DNA from: Anisakis pegreffii
Lineage: Eukaryota > Nematoda > Chromadorea > Rhabditida > Anisakidae
Direction: 5' to 3'
DNA: 64,000 nt
Assembly: GCA_035041965.1 (NCBI GenBank)
Contig: JAPYMA010000530.1
Location: 124,001 to 188,000 of the forward strand
A program made the translations under genes and the position numbers. The notes beneath the pieces are model-generated. The model was not told the origin of the DNA, did no database searches, and was given only the letters and a program-made list of their open reading frames with translations. Positions 25,601 through 36,700 of this stretch are shown here, piece by piece (positions within the stretch are counted from its first letter, which is position 1; each line of letters begins with the position of its first letter).

Positions 25601-26192
25601 AGCGTAATTAATTGAACAAAGTAATTTCTATTACTGATGGCGAACCTTTTTAAGAGAGTCAATCGACTGACTATTTCATCATTACTTCATTTGCTGAACT
25701 CCATTTCGTACTTGTGAACGTATTATTTACGGATATTGCTGTTCACTGGAAATTTTTATCAGACCTTTCTGAGAATGTACTCAGAAGTGCCGAATTTCAA
25801 ACTTCACTATGAGAAGTTAACCAAGTTAATCAATTTTACACTTGAGCTTTCTTGCGGATTCTTGACGATAAGAGCAGTTGCCCTTAATAACTGAATCAGA
25901 ACTAGAAAATTTTCATTTATCAATGATGAGGTCATAGTTTAGATGCAATCATCGGTTTGAAACTGGCATTCAGTAATAAGCATAAGATTGTTTCAACTGG
26001 ACAAATTTTGAATTCGTGAATTTACAGACGAGTGACGACGTGATCGAAATGTTTGGTGAAGGGAGTGAATTGATGCCTGGTGATCAGTCGATAATGTTGA
26101 TCTTCATTAACGGTTCGAATGAATCGTTTGATTCACCGTCGTGCAGCTCATCGTACGGGTTCGTTCCTTATTCTCACCGGCCAATTATATGA
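19605..26192 (+). CDS. possible three-exon gene, unrecognised
   Basis: A 70-codon block, 19605-19814, starts with ATG (an in-frame TAA lies upstream) and ends at a GTAATC donor in phase 0. It is Arg-, Asn- and Ser-rich (MNALNGLFRRLLPRRNNNRN), which could be a mitochondrial presequence or a disordered tail. A 51-base block at 20679-20729 (acceptor TCTTCTAG, donor GTAATT, reading LDAFTLEQANSSLFLNH) and a terminal block at 26028-26192 (acceptor TTTACAG, TSDDVIEMFGEGSELMPG, stop TGA) both keep phase 0. The joined product would be 141 residues. The links rest on phase only, and the terminal block could belong to another gene. An alternative terminal exon follows CTTTCAG at about 21592. The region overlaps minus-strand coding-like blocks, so one set may be false. 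Confidence 0.35.
22057..22218 (-). CDS. possible first exon of a minus-strand gene
   Basis: An open 54-codon block starts with MLLVMDETEKFLPNQIEIEG and ends LLDDTCLLAN at a GTGAGT donor in phase 0. The sequence before the ATG continues as a short hydrophobic stretch after a stop, so a signal-peptide-like start is possible. The middle (YPHPDDDNIRGMRRLLDD) is strongly protein-like. It could be the 5' exon of the remnant at 18.3-19.3 kb, but that join needs an intermediate exon, because the next block needs two bases from its predecessor. I do not recognise it. Confidence 0.4.
22741..22833. repeat. short GC-rich block
   Basis: A GC-rich stretch with GGGTCGGATTCTCGAG and GGTCTGG-type words stands out from the AT-rich surroundings. 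It resembles, in style though not in exact sequence, the GC-rich dispersed repeats at 27.9, 46.7, 47.0 and 47.9 kb. No gene is supported here. Confidence 0.35.
23005..26027. other. no gene recognised
   Basis: AT-rich sequence with only short chance frames. If the 19.6-26.2 kb plus-strand model is right, this is part of its last intron. Confidence 0.4.
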
Positions 26193-27879
26193 ATGCAATC
26201 GTGGATAGCCTTAAAACATCTTTTGATGCATTCTGATGGTTTCTTCCACTTAATATACGAAGACTGATGGGAAGAACCAATTCATGAGTTAACGCAATTC
26301 AATGTATGCTAAATGGAATGATGTGAAAAAAACGCACAAGATTAGTTATCTCAGATAGCACCTCAATAACGTATATGAATTAGATAGTATTAGCAGTATA
26401 AAGGAAGTTTTCCAGATACTTCGTGAAATCTGACAAAATCATTAGTTAGTGATTGTTTTTTGAAGTTCTTCTATCTTTGTTGGACTTCACACTCACTGCC
26501 TCTGAGGAATGTTCTGATTTTGTGCTTCATCACAATCTCTTTCTAAATGATTCGAAGTTGATTTTGATTCAGTCAATTGAATTCGTTCAAAGTTGGTTCA
26601 TTGCGACTTCGAGTAAACTTTAAATGGAATTCTATGGAAACAATGTAACAAACTGATTCTATGAAATCTATCAAATGAAATTTCCACTGATTGTGAGACA
26701 ATTTGAAGTTAGTGGTGTGGTGTGGTCGCTTGTTAGTGCTAGGTAGTAGTGAAACGAAATGATGAATATGATATCCGTGTGAAATTTGATGTTTGACCAT
26801 CGATCACCATTGATCATCGATGTAGTGTTTTCAACGAAATCAACTGATCGTCCGAAAAAGAAACATGTTTACGTTTTGTCCACCATCCATCTTGAGTGAT
26901 TAATAGTGATACTCAATATCGAGTCATTTGACGTAATTTGAATTGAATGCATTCGAAAAACGATCAAAAACTTGGTTTCATTCTCTAATTTCCGACAAAA
27001 TACTTAACTAGATTCGACTAATATTGCAATTTTTTTCGCACGACTTAGATTTGACTCATATTGCAACTGACGTCAAATCTTAATTAGATTTAAGATATAC
27101 TGTTTCTCATGCTCGGAAGCTCTATAACCCACTCGATGGTGTGGCAGGCCGTCATTATCTTCAACCCCACTCCACCACTATAAGAATTAACTATTTCTGC
27201 GCCTGACGTCAGGAGTAAATCGAAACGTGGTCAGGAAATTCGTCAGAGGCGTGAAGGAAATTAATTTTCTGGAATGGAACAAATATTTTTAAAACTTTAT
27301 CGACCAATGGCAGAATGAATATGAGCCTCAGCAACTGAAGTGGAAAAGCAATGAGAAATAATATTTATCAGCGGTAACGCGACTGAAATTTATCAATAAG
27401 TTCATTAATACCCTCAGTTATCCTCATGACGCCAAATCCCGCGGGCGTAATCTACCTCCCTATGAGGGACACTGATTTATGTAATGGAGGGTGTTTATAA
27501 TACTAATCGTATTATGAAGTGAGGGATAATCATGTTATGGAGAGTGTTGTTTATAATGTTTATGTTGAAACAGAAAATTTATGCATAACACAGTCGATTA
27601 TGAAATGTTACTTCAAAAGTTAATCTTTGATGTTGTCATCCGATGAGAAACATGCGATGGCTGAGTAGATGGGATCCAATTACTGGATCTCGTCGTATCC
27701 AACAGAAGAAAGAAATTGGTACTGAGCTAGTGAATGTTCACTGGTCTTTAGCATCAGTAGATTTTTTTTGGAACAGCAGAATAAGACAGATTTGGATAAT
27801 CACTGAAACTCCAACGTCATGTCAATAGACCTATCTTTAAGCGTCCATCTCTTGGCAACCATCTCTCCGATGTTCGTGT

Positions 27880-28091
27880 ACACTAGTGATGGGATCTGAC
27901 CGACAGTCGGTCAGAAAAATCCGACCATTTCGGTCGGAATTCCGACTGTCGGAACGCCGAAATGCCAATTCGATCGAAATCCAAGCGAACAGTTTGAAAA
28001 GTCGGTCGGGATTCCGGCTGTCGGAATGACGAAATGCCATCTCGATCGGATTCCGACGAATGAAATTTCGCTCGGACCCCATCACTAGTGT
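27880..28091. mobile_element. MITE-like element with 14-bp terminal inverted repeats
   Basis: The 212-bp block is bounded by perfect inverted repeats, ACACTAGTGATGGG at 27880-27893 and its complement at 28078-28091. The interior is a diverged dimer: a roughly 43-base segment at about 27932-27975 recurs at about 28005-28048 with several substitutions. It is rich in the word GTCGG and its complement, so it can fold extensively. No transposase is present and no clear target-site duplication is visible. Confidence 0.75.
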
Positions 28092-29587
28092 GCAGCAAGT
28101 TATTGTTTTCCTAGTGAGAGTCAGTCACATTGGTGTGCAGTCGTTTGCATTTATTTCACAATCACTGCGTGATACCTAAACTTTTTCCTGCTGCCAATGT
28201 CAACTACAATTTCGTAATCAGTTTGCCAAAAGCATTGCACATTTTCCTGTTAGACACTTGAGAGAAAAAATCGAAGTTGCTGTTCATAAGGAACGAATTG
28301 AGGAAATAAATTTCCGTATTTTCTTCGCGAAGAGCGCCTTCCATTTCATATGGGGATGCGCACTGATGTGTCGCAAGTAATTTTGCAACCTCATTTTTTT
28401 GACGAATTTGAGCACTTCTGCAGCATTTCTACAGTTTGAGAATAGCAAAGAGTGTGGAATGTAATATTTATACACTGATTGCAATGTTTATACACTTCAA
28501 ATGGTGCTGCGTTTCCAATGTATTTGTTCCTTGAGAATCGACTTTTTTCTAAACATCTCATTAATTTTTTTCGTACAAACAGAATTTCATCTGCCATCAC
28601 AATCTATAATGTGAGTGGCTTAGGCGTTTAGGAGTAAAGATTTTGAAAATAGCATTCCATTGGGGCCAAAGGGCCAAAAAAGAAGAAACGTTCATATGAA
28701 GTAGTGCATTTTCTTGTTCTTCAAGTGTGTGTGTTTTTTTTGCACCAAAAGCGTCGAATCGTTTGCAATAAAATGAAATGAGAGAAACGACTCAAAAAAA
28801 GACAAACAAGCAAATGAAAACCTAAAAAATGTTCGGTTAGATTTTTTTTTCGGGGCCCGTTTCTAAGCAGGAATTAAACTTTCAGCAGTGAATTTCCGTC
28901 GGAGGATTGTTCTCTGGATCTGGCTGTATCACAAACGCATCTGATACGCTCAAATCCACTCTTCACTGAAGGCGTCCTTCTGAAATGCGTCGATGCTCAT
29001 CGTATGTTTCTGTAATGTTGGCAATTTTCAGTTTCATACTGAATGAAATTTTACTGAGCACAAGTCATAAGCGGTGATGACCGCGAGTTGCCCTAGTTAT
29101 ACCAGATGAAATCATCGCTGTTCTCCTAATGATTAACAAGTTTGTGATCACGAGATTCTAAGAAGCTTTTGCGGTTATTCATCAGTTCAAAAGAGTATCT
29201 TCATGATCAATTGGTTAAGCAAAAAGCGCTGAAAGTATCATGCAATCAATTTTGCTGTGTTATCTGTGGAGAATCGGAATTGCTAACATAAGTCGTCACT
29301 CAAAAAGTCATTTCTGCGTTATTGCATTTAAATGCGATTGCATTATCGACGACGTTCTGATTGCTCACCACAAAGACATTTATTCTGCAAAATTTTCACT
29401 CATAAATCTTGTTTGCTGCAGTCCGCAATAAAATTCACTTACATGTTGTGTGCATGATGCAGCAAGCGATTTCTTCAACAAGCCCTCAATAAAAACAACC
29501 TCTCGCAGTTTATGATCTGCTATTATTAGCATTCAGAAGTGTGAAGCATTTAAATTCTTTTTCGATGTTAGTTGGCTAAGCTGAATA
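28092..29587. other. no gene recognised
   Basis: AT-rich sequence without supported exons on either strand. Confidence 0.4.
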
Positions 29588-29775
29588 GTGTCTGTTACGG
29601 GAATGGGAAAAAAGTCGCAAAAGGGAATGTTTGGGACTAAAATTGAAGTTTCGGACCCCGAAAATGTGGTTGCTTCGATGAAAAAGTCGGGCAGGGAAGC
29701 AGGGAACGAGTATGGGGTCCCCGAAATTTCTCGCAAAGTTTCTCGCAACACACTAAAGCTGATTGTGAGTATACA
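29588..29775 (+). other. open block, exon or GC-rich repeat
   Basis: An open frame with ATG at 29603 reads MGKKSQKGMFGTKIEVSD and later VPEISRKVSRNTLKLI, ending at a strong GTGAGT donor in phase 0. The next supported exon, at 30845, also begins in phase 0, so it could be the first exon of that gene. Against this, its DNA carries CGGACCCC and GGGGTCCCC words and a terminal CTCGCAACACACTAAA resembling CCCGCAACACGCTAAA near 46.53 kb. It may therefore be a copy of the dispersed GC-rich repeat that happens to be open. Confidence 0.35.
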
Positions 29776-30844
29776 AGATTACGGCATTTATTGTGATTAT
29801 GTCAGTGTGATATCTGGTCAAGTTTAACAATGCTGTTGTTTTTAAGTAAATGAAGGGAATCAGTTTTCAGCGCTCTTCCCATACTTGCACTACAGTATCT
29901 TCAAAGGTTCAGATTATGACACACGAATTTCGAATATGGAACACGTTATGAGCAGTATGAATCTGCACTCAAAATGTCAATTTGGTAATCCACTTTCCAT
30001 TCGTTTTTTTTGGTTCATTTCACACATCATTCGAACACTGTTTTATTGACCGATAGCAAGAGTGAAGCTACGCCATTTCACGAAAGCCGATGTAATATTC
30101 CACTAGATCAGAGGAAATTGGCTCTTTGAAATTTCTTGAAAATGTTATTTCAAATAATATTATTTGTCATCTTTGGGTTCAACTATTTTTTTGTGTGTGT
30201 GCAATAGGACTGAAATATTAATCCAATGAAAATAAATATTCATTTGATGCGACTATTTTGATTGCTGTTTATATGGACTAATGAGAATTAATTATTGGAG
30301 GCGCATACGATGAGATATATTCAATTCACAGAACATCACCCACCAATGAAGCACAATTACCTTCACACAGGCATGCCGGTTACATTGTGATCAGTTTTAA
30401 AATACTCGAGGAACAAACGCGGGTGCGTTTCGTTTGTTGCTAATTTCTGTTGCTAGAATTCAGTTGTTTTAGTATTCTCGCAGTCATTATCAATAAGTTG
30501 AGCGAGCACTTGACTGATTAAAACAACACTTTCATGTGCTGTCTATTCACCTCGGCCGAAGCACATCAAAAATTAATCTAGAGATAATGATTAGAAAATT
30601 TCTAACATTAGAAAAAAGCCACATTCATGTGATTATGTAAAAGTTCTTTTCGTCACTCTGATACTGACCATTATCAGCCGTTTACCAATAATCTGATTGC
30701 TCCAATGCTGAAGAAAGATCCGAAATGAAAATTGATCATTGCGATATTTTGTCAGTTATTTTGAGAAACACACAAATCTTCAATCATCTAGGAATGCTGA
30801 AATCAATCGTGAATTCATGCTCACGTGAATTATTCTCTTTTCAG

Positions 30845-32456
30845 CAAGATGCTCTTGAGAAATCGTGGTTAAGTTGGTCGGGCGCACGTGAAATCTACAA
30901 GTATTCATCAAGATCCTGGAACCTCAGACGTATCTCGCTGCATAAAATCCCAAAACGAAGGTATAAAAAGGAGTCCATTCTGCTTGTTGGCTTCAAATTT
31001 TTATTTACACACTCTTGAATCAGAACTGATGTAAGATGAATGAATCAAGCAATGCGTTTGTACAGTACATTTAATTTGACCATCTGATCATTCGAACATA
31101 ACGATTGAGATGAACTCAGTAGTATCTTTAGTCAGTATCTTAAGTCAGTAGTATCTTAAAAGAATTTTTTGCCATGTTTCGTTACTGGGCCATCAGTACG
31201 TGATTCGGTGACCATAACCATTGCAGAATTCATGCATCTCGCTCGTTCGCTTATGTGATGATGTGTGAATTTGGTAGTATATTGCATCCATCGAATCGAC
31301 TGCAAGCGTTGGATATGTGCGAACGATTAAGAGTTCGTAACTGCGGATATATCTCCCTATATCAGATAAGTTCTTATCGTCTCTTGTCGGCTATCCATCT
31401 TCATGACAATTTTTTGTCGGATTTTGCCCAATTTCTATCATCGGACTTCTACTCGAATCAATCATTCATTAGATTACATCGAAGTTTTTGTTCTTTTTCA
31501 AAATCTCAACAGTTCGTGTGAATTGATAAAGATCCATTACAACTTCTTAATATGGTGATTTTTATTTGTGTTGTTTTAAGTGCAGTGGTCGTACCGTAAT
31601 TCAGCAAGTTCACCCGAAACGCCAATATCCTCATTGAGACGAGACAGAAATCCAATGTTAAGGGGTCTTTCGCAAGAGGTAAAATTCCACGAATGTCACG
31701 TTCAATTTATCCAATCCTTCCAAAACATGAAACCTTCCCTTTTTTCACTGAAAATCGCCCCTGTTCAGGATTGCTTTTGAATTTATCCTATTAATCCAGT
31801 CTCTATTAAAAGCGCTAATATGCTGCAATGCAAATGAATCCATGCATTAACTAGAATCTTTCACCATTGTCATATGAGTAAAACTGGATGGATCACTGTG
31901 GCGTATCCTAAGTTCCTCATTTGTGTGAACATTTATTGCCGATTCCGTATCTGTTTGAGAACTCATCGATTCCCTTAGCAGCTTGTGCGGTCAAATTAAT
32001 TGTCGGAAAACTGAACGAGCACGAGGAAGTATTTGAATTTCTTATGAGGCAATGAAGAACTCTGAAGCTTTTCTTGAAAGTGAACGACTATCTGAACGAA
32101 TAGGTTACTGTGTGTGATGCCAGCGAAGCGTAACAAAAAGCAATGATGAAATAACACTTAGGAAGCATAATATGAGTTTTACTTTGCCCCAAAAATGCAA
32201 AGAAGGAGAAGAAATTGCTATTAGTTGTGGTCGTATGGTTGGAGCATTAACATAAAGCTGTTATTTGAATATCATTGAAAATAGCAAACTAAACAACTCA
32301 CATGAATGTTACTCATAGGTGGACACCACAAAAGAAAGCAGCAGTCGTCATCGCACTCCGAAACTTCGAGTTCGAGACCATTCCAGTGGATACAACATGG
32401 AAGAGGCAGTGTCGCCAGTGTTTCACAGCTATCATCATTTCTCAGATTTTACCTGA
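30845..32456 (+). CDS. unrecognised gene, last four exons
   Basis: Four blocks join with matching phases: 30845-30960 (acceptor TTTTCAG, donor GTATAA), 31227-31336 (acceptor TTGCAG, donor GTAACT), 31581-31678 (acceptor TTTTAAG, donor GTAAAA) and 32319-32456 (acceptor CATAG, stop TGA). Selected segments are QDALEKSWLSWSGAREIYKY, RISLHKIPKRRIHASRSFAY, CEFGSILHPSNRLQALDMCE, NSASSPETPISSLRRDRNPM and SPVFHSYHHFSDFT at the C terminus. The first part is basic and aromatic; the tail is Ser/Thr/Arg-rich, like a cytoplasmic regulatory tail with possible phosphosites (SSPETPISS). The second donor is a choice among several. The start is not identified; the block at 29588 or exons further left may supply it. 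The plus-strand exons at 7.5-11.6 kb could in principle belong to the same very long gene. Confidence 0.55.
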
Positions 32457-33716
32457 CAGTTTGCACTCTGTTGACCACATGCATATTCGATTGTTCATAA
32501 AACTTTTCTTGAACTGCAATGCAATCGCGACTGGAACATCACCTATTGTGTTTCGTATTTACCAATAATGTAATATGAAGTATATTTACTAGTAATGTAA
32601 TATAAAGTAAAAATTACTAGCAAAATACTTCTTTGAAAACAAAATCACGGTTACGCATCGCATCTGCTTCGATTGTTAATGAGAGCATCTGATACGATTT
32701 CAGTTTTCATCAACAACCACCATGGAAATGGAATATGTGCCTCAAAAAACTCGGATATGAATGGTTAATAACTTGGATGAATTTAGAGCACTATGTTGTG
32801 TATGAAGAGGTTTAAAGCTCTGCTATTCTGTTTTCAGTTCACTCCACACATGAACGATTAGAAATTTCCGGTGTTTTTTATGTTGTATGTGTTTTTTTGA
32901 TAATGTTTGTTATGTGATTTCTTACGTTTATCTTACGTAAATGAATCAACAGTCAATTACATGATAAAGTTTTGTCGTTTTCTTCGTCGAGTGAAGTGTT
33001 GGTCGTCTGTTGGCAAAAATCAATGTTTTTGAGTGTAAATTTCGCATTTGTGTTGTGAAGTTCCATATTTTGAATATCTGTTCATTTGAAGCGGCTGAAT
33101 AAATTTTTGAAGATCAACAATTGATGGGGTCAGTCAGTACTCTTCGTTCACAAGCCATTGCGCTCTGTCAATAACCGAACCATTTGTAAAAGAACTAATT
33201 TTAAACGGAATAAATCTTTGCATATGCAGTCTGTAAGATTATGTTGTACCTGTGAATACGAGCATATTCGAGATTCTGCCTCACTCGCTTCACTCTCCGT
33301 ACTTCTTCGCAACAGATTTTAACATGGAATTTTTTTTTTGCGAGGAAAGAACCTCACTAATCAGACCCTATTCCATAGATTTTTTGATCCTGGGAATTTT
33401 CGTTTTTAGGCTACAGGGATGAACGTTCTGGTTTCGCGTTGTGAAGAGGCGAAAGGTTCCTATGTTCAGTAAAAATGTTGACCTTGAGCCGACCTATGAA
33501 ACTTTGAAATTTTTGGTTTCACTACCTTTTTCGGTACAACTCTCTGTTACATCTGATAGTTCAGCCTGATTCGATGTGACTGAAGTAAGCACGACAAATG
33601 CAATGTGCTCTCTAATAGAGTTTTGTAAGTGAATGAACGAATGAACATTTTATTCACATCAACTTCATAAAATGAGAGCAGTTCGGTGAAATATCATGAT
33701 CGACAATTCCGTTGGA
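32457..33716. other. intergenic, convergent 3' ends
   Basis: This lies between the stop of the plus-strand gene (32456) and the stop of the minus-strand GPCR (33717). It is AT-rich, with a short duplicated AATGTAATATGAAGTATATTTACTAG-like segment at about 32567-32625. No gene is supported. Confidence 0.5.
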
Positions 33717-36700
33717 TTATCCACATTTGGTACATAGTTCAACGAAGACAGCAATTATGTGACGGCGCATTCGAGGATTGAATTTTGCATAAATGGAAAT
33801 ACGAATTGAACTGGTGAACATATACAGTATACTTACTGTATCACCAAAGATCGTGTAGAACGGCGACGCAAGCGTTTCGTCCTCTTCCGTGCTGTAACAG
33901 TCAGTATTCATTCCAGTTCTGCTACTAGAACAGTCATTATTTATCATTTCATTATCAATGAACTTTCCAATCGTAGACTTTAGATGAGTTATGTGAGAAC
34001 TACTCAAACAAAAAATCATTGAAGGTTCAACAAGTTCAACAGAAATAAGACAAACATTAGAATTGACGATTGTGTCCGTTCCAGTATTGTCAGTCCCAAA
34101 TGTAACGAATTACAAATCAAATAACTGAACACAATTGCCAACATTGTACACACCGCATTTCGTATTGATGATGAAATGTTCGACTTTTGTATTGAATCAT
34201 CTCGTTTATTGAAGCTGACCGCTTCGGATAACTTCAATTGAAATACACCTTTGCAAAGTATCAATCGCTTGTAAAATTTCAAAAGGGCATCAAGCAGTGG
34301 TTGACTTGTTCGTTGTCAAGTGCACAGTGATAATTGGTTGGTCACTAAAGTGATTAGTGACTACTGGTTTGAGATGGACTTGAGTCTTACGGTAATGAGG
34401 ATAATCTCATTCCACCTAAGCGCTATAATTCGTGCGATAAATCGTTCACAAATCATATTTCACATATTTTTTGAACGTAAATTGTGAACATGCTAATTAT
34501 AAATGAACTAACAGACCTTGCGCACAGTTGTATCCTTGGCGAGTTTTATCACAATAAGTATATTCAGGCCAACGAGAAGACCGAACGGCAGAAATATTTG
34601 TAAGAAAACAATAAAATAGAAGTCATAAAAATAATAAATTTCACTCTCCTGCAATAGCAACAATTTCGCACTAGAAATTGATCTGCTTTAGATTATGATA
34701 TAATAAATTGACCTTTCTGCACATATTGACAGTTTCAAAAACGAGAATTCAAAGCATTTTGATGAGTAAGAACGTGAGCATCAACAAACCATTGCCCATT
34801 GCTGAGGCTCAACAGCAAGACTTCGAACGAAATCTGGACAGCTGTCGTAGCGATGTACAGTCAATGCGAACAACGATGGTATCCGAAGTACAAAGCATGT
34901 GATCAGTGTATAAAAGACCGTAATGCAACGGATACGAACGCTTACCAAATTACTGTTACGACTGAAAAATAGCATTCCGACAAACGGTTACCGAAAAAAA
35001 TGTGAATGTAATGTCAATTTTCATGTTCAGCTGTTCGCTTGACCACAACACATTCATTATCAGAACATTGCGCGGGACTGGAACTATTCATTTGTTAGTT
35101 TGTCTAATTGTAAGTTATTGACCAAACACTGCTTAGTAGCAGTGGCAATGACGAATTACCCGTTTTAACATTTTCGAGTGCAGCCAACATCAACGCTGTC
35201 TCTACAGTCGAATTTTCACTGATGAGATCACTGCAGCGACTTGTGAGGACTCCACAAATCGTTAATTAAGACGCAATTTGGCAAGTTTGAAGTAATTTGG
35301 CAATAAACGATTTTCGGAAACCGCGCAATTTGTTACAATTACATCACAAGCAAATCATTAACAATTAACGTTTTCAACTGCACTTCCCGGAAAGGATAAC
35401 ACAAGCTCAGAGAACGGGGGTTCGCATCCTGTTGCAGACCACACTTTCGTCTGTTAACTGATGATTGGATCATAAGCTTGGATAATTTAGAATTTCACTG
35501 AAAAGCATTGCCTGGGATATCTGAAAAATATTCATAACTTGGGATGTAGATCTCTCACTGAAGAGCTAATCGATTCCATGTTTTGCCAGAAAAGGACAGT
35601 TTTAAAAAACGATTTACAGGAAAACAACTGTGCAACTATGCTATGAGCTTCTAGAATTTACGGCTTCAAGCCCTTATTGTAGCCAAAAATCACGGGGATT
35701 TGTTTTATCATGGGAGTTAAAAAATTGCTTTTTTTCAGTAGAGGGTGACCTGTGATGGCAAAAGAATGCACATTTTCATAAGATTACTCTTTGGCTGTTA
35801 AGGCATCCACCTATTCCTTCACGGGTAATCCAGAATGTTGTTCAGAAGGGTCTCTTAAAATTCAACTGGATATCAATTCATCGTGATGTTCCATGAGTGT
35901 TTTTGCGCTATGCAACAGTCACATCCCGCTTTTCTAGACCAGTTCGTAAATGCTCCCTTTGAGGATGTTATTTTCAGTCAAGCCTACAGGCGTTGTGATT
36001 TCCAGAGGGAACACTGAAACGTAACGATCATTAGAGCGAAAAAAATTGCAGTAGTCAAAAGCACTTTTTAATTATATCTTAAAGTACACATGAAGCAACT
36101 TTGTTTGTTAGCAATATGAATTTAATGAGCATACAATGTTGTTAGTTATTATACTAACGCTAGTTTACGTCCATGAATATTCATATAGCACTACCGGAAT
36201 TATTTGAATGAACATAATCAGTTGTGTCATTATTATTCATACTGTTGCTAACTTAATTGTCATCATCGTTATTATAATCGCTGTTGGTGCCAGTCACCAT
36301 AACTGCAATTAATTTTTCTCAGAAGCTTCTCGAGCTGATGCCATATTTTTAAGTTTTGATCAGAGATGATCACATCACAAAGCAGTCTTGTGGATTCATT
36401 CTATTCATCTGTACATTCATTTTTCATCGCCCTTGTCGTCGGGAGAATCGAAATTGGTCAACTTCCTCTCCAGTAATACCTTCCCATATAATGTCTTCTC
36501 CACTTGTCAACAACAGTCGAACTTATATTTTTCTATTTGTGTTGAGAGCGATATTTGTTTTTTTTTTGTCGAACTTACATTTTTCTATGCACTTACCAAA
36601 AGCAACTCTGGGATGAAAGTCGAGAAGGTTGTTCCCCGAAAAAGTGTCACGCAATAATTTGATGAAAATAAATTATAAATTTTGCTCTCTAAATTAATAT

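Noticed and set aside
35410..35445. B-box-like GGTTCGCATCC suggesting a tRNA
   Set aside because: No A box, anticodon stem or acceptor stem could be paired around it.
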